Shown one piece after another: positions 1-5,121 of a DNA stretch of 5,266 bases (its first letter is position 1; every line of letters starts with the position of its first letter). The notes beneath the pieces were generated by a model. The model saw only the letters and a program-made list of their open reading frames with translations. It had not been told where the DNA came from and made no database searches. The DNA is from DATKMG01 sp035541995 (GTDB lineage: Bacteria; Acidobacteriota; Terriglobia; Versatilivoradales; Versatilivoraceae). Location: positions 1-5,266 of the forward strand of contig DATKMG010000238.1 of NCBI GenBank assembly GCA_035541995.1. Reading direction: 5' to 3'. A program made the position numbers and the translations under genes.

Positions 1-34
1 AAAGGGCGCAGAGGATAGTGACGATCGTTTTCAT
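1..34 (-). CDS. N-terminal fragment of a probable exported protein, cut by window edge
   Basis: On the minus strand an ATG at 34 opens a frame that reads MKTIVTILCAL to the window edge. A lysine followed by a run of hydrophobic residues is what the start of a signal peptide looks like, so the product is probably exported. It starts 34 bases after the stop codon of the hydrolase on the same strand, which is a normal spacing for a following gene in an operon. No clear Shine-Dalgarno sequence precedes it; the nearest purine-rich stretch is too far upstream. Only eleven codons are visible, so the family cannot be named and a chance ATG is possible. Confidence 0.4.
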   Translation of the reverse strand, partial: MKTIVTILCAL

Positions 35-68
35 CAGGACAGAAACCTATGTCATGCCCAAATTCAGT

Positions 69-1187
69 TCAATAGAGGACTGCAAGCCGATAAAACTGAC
101 AGGAATTCGTCAGATTCAGCAGCAGGCTGGTAGTGGCACCAGTGCCGGCTATGGCTGGGCCGAAATTGCTCCACGTTACAGTCGGATCGCCAGCTGCCTC
201 AGGCTGGTAACTGTAATTCGTGAAGGTGCTAAAAGTGAGCTCAATCTGGTTTGAGGTGGCTGGAGCGATTTGCAGTTGGGGCAGTTCCGGTGGTCCGGTC
301 ATCATGTATTGCCAGACGGGCAGAGAAGCCGGCGTCCCGCCGGTAGTCAAAGGCGTGGGCGAATCCACTACCGTCGCTCCGTGATAATCCTGGGCGCTGG
401 GAAAATTATCTGGCGTCAAACCGGTGATCAATTCGTGCGAACCTTGGAATGGCAGCACGCTGTTCTCCACCAACAACGGTCCGCCAAAGGGCGTCAGGCC
501 GTACTCCGTCCAGGTGATGGTTTCTTCGCTATAAGGGATTAGCGGATCGTTCGTGTGCACGAAGCCAAAGAAATACTCCGGTAGCGTCACCCCCGGTTTG
601 ATAACCCACGAGGCCGGCTGGCCCGGCAAATCCCCGTTAGGAGTCCACCAGTCGGTGTCGGCGAACATGAGCGACCGGGCGACAGGATACCTCTTCGCGA
701 TCAACCCAGCATGGCCAGCGCCTTGAGAATGTCCGGCAACGACCACCTTCGGCCAGTTCGGTAGGGAATTCGTGTCAAGGAATTGCTGCCATTTCCGGTT
801 AGGATTATTCAACGAAAGATATTGAATCAGCTTTACCAGCCGGTTGGTGATGCTGTCGCTGGCGGAAACCCTGAGCATGTCGTTCGTGCCACCGTTGATC
901 ACCGCCAGTCGGGCCTCGGCGTAGCAGTCCGGGTTGGTCGAATCCGCGCAGAGACTATTCATCGTCACACCGTTGGGGTACATGAGCCCCGCGGCGTGAA
1001 ACCCGAGGTTGGCAGCCGTCCGTACCACGTTGGTGTAACCAGACGGTGCTCCACCGGTGCCCGGAAGGAAGACAAACAACTGCCCGCGCGGGGCGACATT
1101 GGTGTTGAAATAGATGAAATGATAGTTGTTGTATTGGCTAATATTGGCATCTGTCTGGCTGGGCCGCACGACTTGCAGGGTTCGCAA
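69..1187 (-). CDS. Secreted-type alpha/beta hydrolase with C-terminal beta-rich tail
   Basis: A 372-residue serine hydrolase of the alpha/beta-hydrolase fold; substrate unknown, most likely an ester. Visible landmarks: an oxyanion-hole-like LPGTGG at residues 41-46, the nucleophile elbow GHSQG at 152-156 with Ser154 as catalytic serine, a candidate acid Asp214 in HTNDPLIPY, and a candidate catalytic His269 in YHGATVVD. The last ~70 residues (from about QLQIAPA at 305) form a separate tail rich in T, S, N and G, ending FYRLAVLY. Such tails are frequent on exported Verrucomicrobiota proteins and may serve sorting or adhesion (inference). The assigned start is a TTG with no ribosome binding site, and no signal peptide is encoded from it. 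A better start, ATG at 1277 behind GGAGAAGGGG, is in the same frame but separated by a TGA at 1212-1214. The gene may therefore have a damaged 5' end, while the catalytic part is open and complete. The family resembles the BPSS1187-type hydrolases (from memory, unverified). Confidence 0.8.
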   Translation of the reverse strand: MRTLQVVRPSQTDANISQYNNYHFIYFNTNVAPRGQLFVFLPGTGGAPSGYTNVVRTAANLGFHAAGLMYPNGVTMNSLCADSTNPDCYAEARLAVINGGTNDMLRVSASDSITNRLVKLIQYLSLNNPNRKWQQFLDTNSLPNWPKVVVAGHSQGAGHAGLIAKRYPVARSLMFADTDWWTPNGDLPGQPASWVIKPGVTLPEYFFGFVHTNDPLIPYSEETITWTEYGLTPFGGPLLVENSVLPFQGSHELITGLTPDNFPSAQDYHGATVVDSPTPLTTGGTPASLPVWQYMMTGPPELPQLQIAPATSNQIELTFSTFTNYSYQPEAAGDPTVTWSNFGPAIAGTGATTSLLLNLTNSCQFYRLAVLY

Positions 1188-1294
1188 GAAACAGGTAGGC
1201 GTTGTCCAGGCTCAAAACCTCTGCCGGCGCCCTCTCGGGGGTTTTTCCGCGAGTACCGTTGCAACCGTCGCACGCATCTCAACCCCTTCTCCCT
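1188..1294 (-). other. Possible original start region of the hydrolase gene (disrupted signal peptide)
   Basis: Reading leftwards from 1294, the minus strand carries GGAGAAGGGG, a spacer, and ATG at 1277. That ATG opens MRATVATVLAEKPP..., which begins like a signal peptide (short, basic, then hydrophobic) and then turns highly charged. The frame ends at TGA 1214-1212 after 21 codons and resumes open straight into the hydrolase. An A5C5 homopolymer junction lies just after the hydrophobic codons. Reading the -1/+2 alternative frame after it gives a more protein-like stretch, APAEVLSLDNAYLFL, before the hydrolase proper. This fits small indels that destroyed the export signal, or sequencing errors in a homopolymer, but a fortuitous ATG with purines upstream cannot be excluded. 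Confidence 0.35.
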
Positions 1295-1361
1295 GGCCTG
1301 TTCTGATTTTGAGCTGAAGAAATTGTGGTCGGCAGCAGGAATAGAATGATATACTCGCACC

Positions 1362-2177
1362 ATGTTCGCAAAACCGATCTTGCTCCTGGCCGTCGCTTTG
1401 GCACCCATCCTGATTACCCGCGTAGCCTCAGCCGCTGAAGCCCCCAAACCACTCAAGGTATTGTTGATCGCCGGTGGATGTTGCCACGATTACACGAAGC
1501 AGAAAGACATCCTGAAGAAGAGCATCGAGGCGCGGGTCAATGCGGAGGTCGATATCATCTTCGTTGCGGATGACAGCACGCACCCCCAACTGCCGATTTA
1601 CGGCCACCCCAACTACGCCCAGGGCTACGATGCCGTCATCCATGACGAATGCGCTGCCGACGTGAACGATCCGGCCATCGTGGAGGGCATCCTCAAGCCC
1701 CATCGCGACGGCATCCCCGGCGTAAACCTCCACTGCGGCATGCACTCTTACCGCATCGGTAATCCCAACGATCCTGTGACACCGGGCACGTCGCACGGGC
1801 TTTGGTTTGAATACCTTGGCCTGCAGTCCAGCGGTCACGGCGCCCAGCTCCCCATTTCCATCAGCTTCATTGACCCGGGCAACCCCATCACCAAAGGGCT
1901 GACGGATTGGACGACGATCAATGAGGAACTCTACAACAACGTCAAGGTGTTCGATGGTGCTCATCCCCTGGCTCGTGGGAAGCAAGGCAAGAGCGAGTTC
2001 GTCGTGGTGTGGACCAACCTCTACCAAGGAAAGACACGAGTATTCAGCACCACAATCGGCCACAACGACCAGACGGTCGAAGATTCCAGGTACCTCGACC
2101 TTGTGACGCGGGGTCTTCTCTGGGCCTGTGGGAAGCTCGGGGAGGATGGGAAACCGCTGCCAGGTTACGCAAAGTGA
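1362..2177 (+). CDS. Exported ThuA-like domain protein
   Basis: A 271-residue protein of the ThuA-like family (trehalose-utilisation type, with the class I glutamine-amidotransferase-like fold). The reaction is unproven; exported members in Verrucomicrobiota and Planctomycetes are often found with sugar-related genes. Residues 1-24 are a good signal peptide (basic start, LLLAVALAPIL core, ASA cleavage site before AEAP), so it probably acts in the periplasm or outside. Family landmarks: VLLIAGGCCHDYT at 33-45, HDECAADV at 94-101, NLHCGMHSYR at 122-131, GHGAQLPISI at 158-167, NEELYNN at 187-193, TTIGHNDQT at 230-238, and the closing YLDLVTRGLLWACGK at 244-258. Length is normal and the frame is undamaged. 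The ATG is chosen because the signal peptide begins there; no strong ribosome binding site precedes it (AGGAATAG is about 20 bases away). It is transcribed divergently from the hydrolase, so the short gap between them should hold promoters for both. Confidence 0.88.
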   Translation: MFAKPILLLAVALAPILITRVASAAEAPKPLKVLLIAGGCCHDYTKQKDILKKSIEARVNAEVDIIFVADDSTHPQLPIYGHPNYAQGYDAVIHDECAADVNDPAIVEGILKPHRDGIPGVNLHCGMHSYRIGNPNDPVTPGTSHGLWFEYLGLQSSGHGAQLPISISFIDPGNPITKGLTDWTTINEELYNNVKVFDGAHPLARGKQGKSEFVVVWTNLYQGKTRVFSTTIGHNDQTVEDSRYLDLVTRGLLWACGKLGEDGKPLPGYAK

Positions 2178-2186
2178 ACTGGTGCC

Positions 2187-2580
2187 TCACTGCATTCCGT
2201 CTGGATGGAAAGACTGTGATTTGCCTGCGGATCCGAACGCTGCTGAAGCCAAAAGCAGAGCCAGAAGCACACCCACTCGATCTGCCAGGCTTCCTTGAAT
2301 TGCTCCTCTAAAGAAGGCCTCCTCAGCAATGCCGGCGATGAGCGATATGACCAATAGCTGCAGGATCGACCACCTGCCGAATAAAGGCCGCAACACCGCC
2401 TTCGAACAGGTTGCGGTGGTAAGAGCAAATCGGGAGCTTCGAGTTCAGGGACCAGACGAAGACCCGGAAGGGAGGGATGGCGGCTACAATTCCAATCAAG
2501 GCCGCATTTAAACTCAAGTGGAGACCCAGGAGAGCAGGTCGATGAAAGAGCCAGCTCCATAGAACCCAGATCCGGCGTGA
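2187..2580 (-). pseudogene. Decayed CPBP (CAAX-type) intramembrane protease gene
   Basis: Remains of a CPBP-family membrane protease (Abi/CAAX-type, related to Rce1) can be read on the minus strand in two frames. The upstream frame gives LHLSLNAALIGIVAAIPP followed by FRVFVWSLNSKLP and HRNLFE, two hydrophobic segments of the usual N-terminal half. The downstream frame continues VLRPLFGRWSILQLL, then ISLIAGIAEEAFFRGAIQG and LLALLLASAAFG. EEAFFR is the EExxxR first catalytic motif. Removing one base near 2402-2407 (GAAGGCGGTG) joins them as NLFE-A-VLRPLFGRW, the normal family order. After AFG the family would continue with FGxxH and two more helices; here the frame drifts into unrelated residues and stops at 2187, ten bases from the ThuA stop on the opposite strand. 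The N-terminus is also lost or scrambled towards the insertion sequence. Frameshift plus loss of the second motif means no active protease is expected. Confidence 0.8.
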
Positions 2581-2670
2581 ATTCGACGAGCTTTTCAGAA
2601 AAATGGCCCAAACCGGGGGTATTGGCTCGGATTTCCTGCAGCAGTCGGTCGTTTTCACGTCGGCACGGGC
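2581..2670. other. Junction between insertion sequence and protease remnant
   Basis: This stretch holds the region beyond the transposase stop codon and the unreadable 5' end of the protease remnant. All three minus-strand frames are partly open, but none gives a convincing protease N-terminus. The insertion sequence end must lie in or near it. I could not fix the exact boundary or a target-site duplication by eye. Confidence 0.35.
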
Positions 2671-3987
2671 TCAGTCCTCGAGCGGTTTCAGCTTGTGGAC
2701 CCGTTGTAGGATCTGATCTGCCCAGGTTTGGATCGCGGGCGAATTCGCCAGCCGCAGGGTGGGTCGGTTCTGTGGCCGTGTGAGTTCACCCGGCAACCAG
2801 AACAATCTGTAACGTAGCGTGCTCAGAGTCAGGTTCTGCCACTCGATGGGCAGGCAACTCCGCTGGAACGCTGTCACCAAGTTGTAAGCCAGACGAATCA
2901 CCTCCAGATAAAGGGCGTTAGTTTCAAAGTCACGGGTTGGGATTTTACGCAAGGCGAAATCCTCCCGTAGCTCACAGATGCGAGGTTCCATGGCAGCGCG
3001 ACCATCGTAAAAGTGCCAGACTCCAGCCGGAGTAAGCGTCAGGTTGGTAACCCAGGCCCGATACAAGTATCGGGCCAGATGGAACAGGGTTGGCTCCGGC
3101 TCCGTCTTCTCAATCGGCCGCCGGGCGACAACAAAAGGGCGGGCTGCAAACCATCCTTGGGGACGATATTCCAGTTCGGCTATCTGCCAACGGGGATTAG
3201 TCTGCTCGTAGCGCAGGCCGCCCAGCTTGCGCTTTAGTCCTGTGGTCAATCGCGCGACCACTGCGTATTGGGCGGCCCGTGCCTCCAGCAGGTCCAACAC
3301 CGGATCGTAACCAAACCCGGCATCCGCCCGCACCCGCAGTTCCCGTGTATCCGATGGGAGGCTCGCGAAACAACAAGCCAACAGTTCCAGGCTGCCATCC
3401 CAGGTGCTCGTGTTGCCCGGACGAAGTTCGGTATCCCAGAGCAGCGACGAGTTAGCCTCCAGACAGAGCAGTGGGTGGTAAGATCGTTTCCCCCGATAAT
3501 GGGGATTATAGCCGACTTCCGCCCCGTGCTGATGACCGAAGACCGTCACCCCCGTGCTGTCCAAATCCAGGATTAAGCGGGATCGGTGCTCTGGCCAGTG
3601 AATGAAACGTTGCTGGAGCCGGTCATTGATGCGGTGAAGTTGGTGCCTGAAATCTGCGGGGGCCTCGCTCAGAAAGCGACGCAAGGTCTGCGGGTCCGGA
3701 TAGCTCGGTAATCCAGTGAGGTATTGGAAGGTGCCATTCTTCCGTAGAAACCAGGCGGTTTCGATCCGACCCAGACCTAATAGAATAGGATAGACCAAAG
3801 CCAGGGCCATCTGGGAGAGCGTGTATCGCTGGTTACGCCGAGGATACCGCAAATGCCGAGCCAGAAAATCACGCAGTTGCAGCACTCGCGTGAATTCGTG
3901 GAAGAAGAACGCTCCGCCATAGTGCGTCAAACCTCGATGGTTACAGGCGATTCTCACATTTCTAGGTGAATGCCGCATACTGAGCAT
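2671..3987 (-). CDS. IS1380-family DDE transposase
   Basis: A 438-residue transposase of the IS1380 family, which moves its element by DDE chemistry with an RNase H-like core. Landmarks: N-terminal part with GGAFFFHEF at 24-32; first Asp in LILDLDSTGVTVFG (Asp143); NPHYRGKRSYHPLL at 161-174, a family hallmark; second Asp in RVRADAGFGY (Asp222); and a Y(2)R(3)E(6)K-type signature at Tyr327, Arg330, Glu334, with Arg341 in place of the usual Lys. The order and length are normal for IS1380 and the frame is intact, so it may still be active. The start could be the ATG at 3987 or the in-frame ATG at 3978. The GAGG of the ribosome binding site is only 2 bases before the first and 11 before the second. 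Start codon and binding site lie inside a hairpin. No passenger gene is visible; the element sits beside a decayed protease gene on its downstream side. Confidence 0.93.
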   Translation of the reverse strand: MLSMRHSPRNVRIACNHRGLTHYGGAFFFHEFTRVLQLRDFLARHLRYPRRNQRYTLSQMALALVYPILLGLGRIETAWFLRKNGTFQYLTGLPSYPDPQTLRRFLSEAPADFRHQLHRINDRLQQRFIHWPEHRSRLILDLDSTGVTVFGHQHGAEVGYNPHYRGKRSYHPLLCLEANSSLLWDTELRPGNTSTWDGSLELLACCFASLPSDTRELRVRADAGFGYDPVLDLLEARAAQYAVVARLTTGLKRKLGGLRYEQTNPRWQIAELEYRPQGWFAARPFVVARRPIEKTEPEPTLFHLARYLYRAWVTNLTLTPAGVWHFYDGRAAMEPRICELREDFALRKIPTRDFETNALYLEVIRLAYNLVTAFQRSCLPIEWQNLTLSTLRYRLFWLPGELTRPQNRPTLRLANSPAIQTWADQILQRVHKLKPLED

Positions 3988-4014
3988 TACCTCACTAAAA
4001 GTGCAGTAATGCTC
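3982..4014 (-). promoter_or_regulatory. Hairpin masking the transposase start codon and ribosome binding site
   Basis: GAGCATTACctCACT at 3982-3996 and AGTGcaGTAATGCTC at 4000-4014 form 15-base inverted arms around an AAA loop, with only two non-complementary positions; in RNA one of these is a G-U pair, giving 14 of 15 pairs. In the transposase mRNA the 3' arm holds both the AGTGAGG ribosome binding site and the ATG at 3987, so a full hairpin would block translation. Insertion sequences such as IS10 and IS50 are known to use such structures to silence transcripts that read in from outside. The same role is inferred here. Confidence 0.6.
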
Positions 4015-4016
4015 GA

Positions 4017-4045
4017 AGACTAAAATCCTGCTCTTCCCACGTCAA
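4017..4045 (-). promoter_or_regulatory. Candidate transposase promoter
   Basis: On the minus strand TTGACG (4045-4040) is followed after 17 bases by TAGTCT (4022-4017). The -35 box matches the sigma-70 consensus at 5 of 6 positions and the -10 box at about 3 of 6, with ideal spacing. Transcription would start near 4010, inside the outer arm of the start-codon hairpin. A transcript from here would lack the base of the stem, unlike one reading through from upstream. Confidence 0.4.
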
Positions 4046-4134
4046 TACCGACCCAAAACCGGGCTCCAGTATGCGTCTTCACGCCGGATCAGGGTAGTAG
4101 GCAACCGCAGAATTAACCACCCGCTACAGAAATG

Positions 4135-4166
4135 AAGGCGCAGCACTCTCAAGAGCACTGCGCCTT
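4135..4166 (-). terminator. Rho-independent terminator of the histone-like gene/operon
   Basis: AAGGCGCAG at 4135-4143 pairs perfectly with CTGCGCCTT at 4158-4166. Inside, a 2x2 internal loop and a CTC/GAG stem close on a four-base loop. On the minus strand the stem is followed by TTCATTTCTG, a modest T-rich tail. It lies about 20 bases past the stop codon of the histone-like gene, where a terminator is expected. The plus-strand side lacks a good T tract, so it probably works in one direction. Confidence 0.7.
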
Positions 4167-4185
4167 AATCAGGGACAACCAGGAT

Positions 4186-4611
4186 CTAGGTGGCCTTGCT
4201 CATGGCCCTCCTTGCTGCCCAGGCTCGCTCCAAGGCCGCTTTCATAGCCGGCGTCACCTTCCGCTTGGCCTTCTTCGCAGGTTTAGCCGCCTTCCCCTGA
4301 GCCGCCATCCTCTTTGCAACTCCCGCGCGAATATTGGCCAATCCCTCCGCGCTCATTTTCCGCTTCTTCTTTGGGGCAGCTTCTTCTGATGGTGCTGTCC
4401 CTTTGATTGCTGCCCATCTGGCTTTTTGAGCCGCTCGCATCTTGGCTCTACTGGCTGCACTGAACTTGTACTTCTTCCTGGGTGCATCGGTCTTGGCAGT
4501 TTCAGCAGGACCAGGAGTGCCCAGGATTCCATTTAATTCACTTTGCAGCTCCAGAATCTCCTCCTGAATGTCAGCTGCTTTCCGAAGTTGTGTTGGTGTA
4601 ATGTTTATCAT
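4186..4611 (-). CDS. Histone H1-like lysine/alanine-rich protein with three basic repeats
   Basis: A 141-residue basic protein, probably nucleoid-associated. Residues 6-31 (TPTQLRKAADIQEEILELQSELNGIL) have a heptad-like pattern and may form a coiled coil or helical hairpin for pairing. The rest holds three copies of a degenerate unit of about 25 residues separated by A/K/P-rich linkers: from Lys46 (KKYKFSAASRAKMRAAQKARW), from Lys82 (KKRKMSAEGLANIRAGVAKRM) and from Ala115 (AKRKVTPAMKAALERAWAARR). Each begins K-x-K-[F/M/V]-[S/T] and continues as a basic helix. Similar 'KARW' proteins are common in Verrucomicrobiota (family knowledge from memory); DNA binding is inferred from composition. The ATG at 4611 has no Shine-Dalgarno sequence. 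It follows two small paralogous genes on the same strand after a 33-base gap and is closed by a hairpin terminator, so it is probably the last gene of their operon. Confidence 0.8.
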   Translation of the reverse strand: MINITPTQLRKAADIQEEILELQSELNGILGTPGPAETAKTDAPRKKYKFSAASRAKMRAAQKARWAAIKGTAPSEEAAPKKKRKMSAEGLANIRAGVAKRMAAQGKAAKPAKKAKRKVTPAMKAALERAWAARRAMSKAT

Positions 4612-4644
4612 GGTGGAGGAAATGTGGAGTGATGCCGAGAAATG

Positions 4645-4869
4645 TCAAGCCGCAGGAGCTATGGCCAACACCGCCTTTTGGTTCTTCAAATACTCCTCCA
4701 GTGTGCCAATCCCGGTCGATTGGGTCCGCACGGCCTTTCTTCCCGGCTCCTTCATCATCTTGTAATCAATCAGCCGCTTACCGATGCGCCAGATCTCAAT
4801 GTAAGCTTTGTCGGTTTTCCAGAGCTGCCCTTTTGCCAATGGCGGTAGTGGTTTCATGCTTTTCTTCAT
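4645..4869 (-). CDS. Small conserved-looking protein of unknown function, paralogue A
   Basis: A 74-residue basic protein whose family I do not recognise. It has no signal peptide or membrane segment. Key positions: GQLWK at 14-18, YIEIWRIGKRLIDYKMM at 23-39, TGIGTLEEYLK at 52-62 and AVL at 66-68. The alternation of hydrophobic and charged residues suggests a short strand-rich fold followed by a helix. It is a clear paralogue of the gene just upstream: 22 identities over 59 ungapped positions, counted by eye. Its ATG at 4869 lies 6 bases after that gene's TAA, so translation may be coupled. An in-frame ATG at 4857, preceded by GAAGAAAAGC, is an alternative start. Cytoplasmic and possibly nucleic-acid associated, given its charge and its histone-like neighbour (inference). 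Confidence 0.7.
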   Translation of the reverse strand: MKKSMKPLPPLAKGQLWKTDKAYIEIWRIGKRLIDYKMMKEPGRKAVRTQSTGIGTLEEYLKNQKAVLAIAPAA

Positions 4870-4875
4870 TGTGGG

Positions 4876-5121
4876 TTAAACCGGGCAACTGTCGAGCTGG
4901 TTTCGTTCATTGATCAGCACAGCCTCGTTGTGCTTGAGGAACATAAGCAGTTCCACCACTCCGATTAACCGGATGGTTGTGGCATGCTGGTTCACATGCC
5001 GCAGAAACTTGTAATGAACAAGGCGCTTCCCCAGTTCAATGATGTGCAGGTAGCCGTGTTCCAGCTTCCAGGTTTGTCCATGTTTCAGCGGATGTTCTGG
5101 CCGCGCTTGTTCAACTTCCAC
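4876..5121 (-). CDS. Small conserved-looking protein of unknown function, paralogue B
   Basis: An 81-residue protein (from GTG 5121) paralogous to the following gene. Shared positions: PLKHGQTWK at 11-19, YLHIIELGKRLVHYKFL at 24-40, IGVVELLMFLK at 53-63 and AVL at 67-69. It then has its own tail, NERNQLDSCPV. No signal peptide or membrane segment is visible. The start is uncertain: the GTG has no ribosome binding site, and the frame stays open upstream to a TAA at 5212-5214, adding residues such as NGRWGGEYLNRPRFNEQNG. That extension has normal protein composition but no ATG, GTG or TTG start, so either a rare start (ATT at 5208) or a 5' end lost to a frameshift would be needed. It is the first recognisable gene of the probable operon with paralogue A and the histone-like gene. 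Confidence 0.65.
   Translation of the reverse strand: MEVEQARPEHPLKHGQTWKLEHGYLHIIELGKRLVHYKFLRHVNQHATTIRLIGVVELLMFLKHNEAVLINERNQLDSCPV

Larger units (their letters stand above)
2640..4060 (-). mobile_element. IS1380-family insertion sequence (approximate limits)
   Basis: The element consists of one transposase gene plus short flanks. The limits are estimates. On the left, GTCGGT at 2644-2649 then ACGTCGG at 2657-2663, and on the right in inverted orientation ACCGAC at 4047-4052 then CCCACGT at 4036-4042, could be parts of terminal inverted repeats. The spacing between the two blocks differs (7 versus 4 bases), so this is weak. An alternative pair shares GGTATTG. No direct repeat of the target was found. 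Confidence 0.5.

Noticed and set aside
783..1349. Long plus-strand reading frame antisense to the hydrolase
   Set aside because: It is composed of shadow-type residues, matches no family, and the opposite strand carries a clear alpha/beta hydrolase with catalytic motifs.
965..1456. Minus-strand frame spanning the hydrolase/ThuA divergent gap
   Set aside because: It overlaps two better genes, has low-complexity basic content and no recognisable motif.
1428..2063. Long minus-strand reading frame antisense to the ThuA gene
   Set aside because: It is antisense to a well-supported exported protein and shows no domain or sensible start; open only because of codon bias on the other strand.
2178..2330. 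Terminator for the ThuA gene
   Set aside because: No stem followed by a T tract was found on the plus strand after the stop codon.
2165..2658. Separate gene starting RENDRLLQEIRANTPGLG in a third frame beside the protease remnant
   Set aside because: The first ~40 residues look protein-like, but the frame soon becomes out-of-frame protease sequence. Best seen as part of the degraded region, with no independent support.
4135..4166. This palindrome as an insertion-sequence end or repeat
   Set aside because: Its position just past a stop codon and the T-rich tail on the minus strand fit a terminator better, and no second copy is in the window.
4132..4389. Plus-strand frame antisense to the histone-like gene
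   Set aside because: It is a shadow of a repeat-bearing gene and would start inside the terminator hairpin.
4612..4648. Internal promoter for the histone-like gene (TTGACA at 4648-4643)
   Set aside because: The -35 box is perfect, but no acceptable -10 lies at 16-18 bases, and the box includes the stop codon of the preceding gene, so it may be chance.
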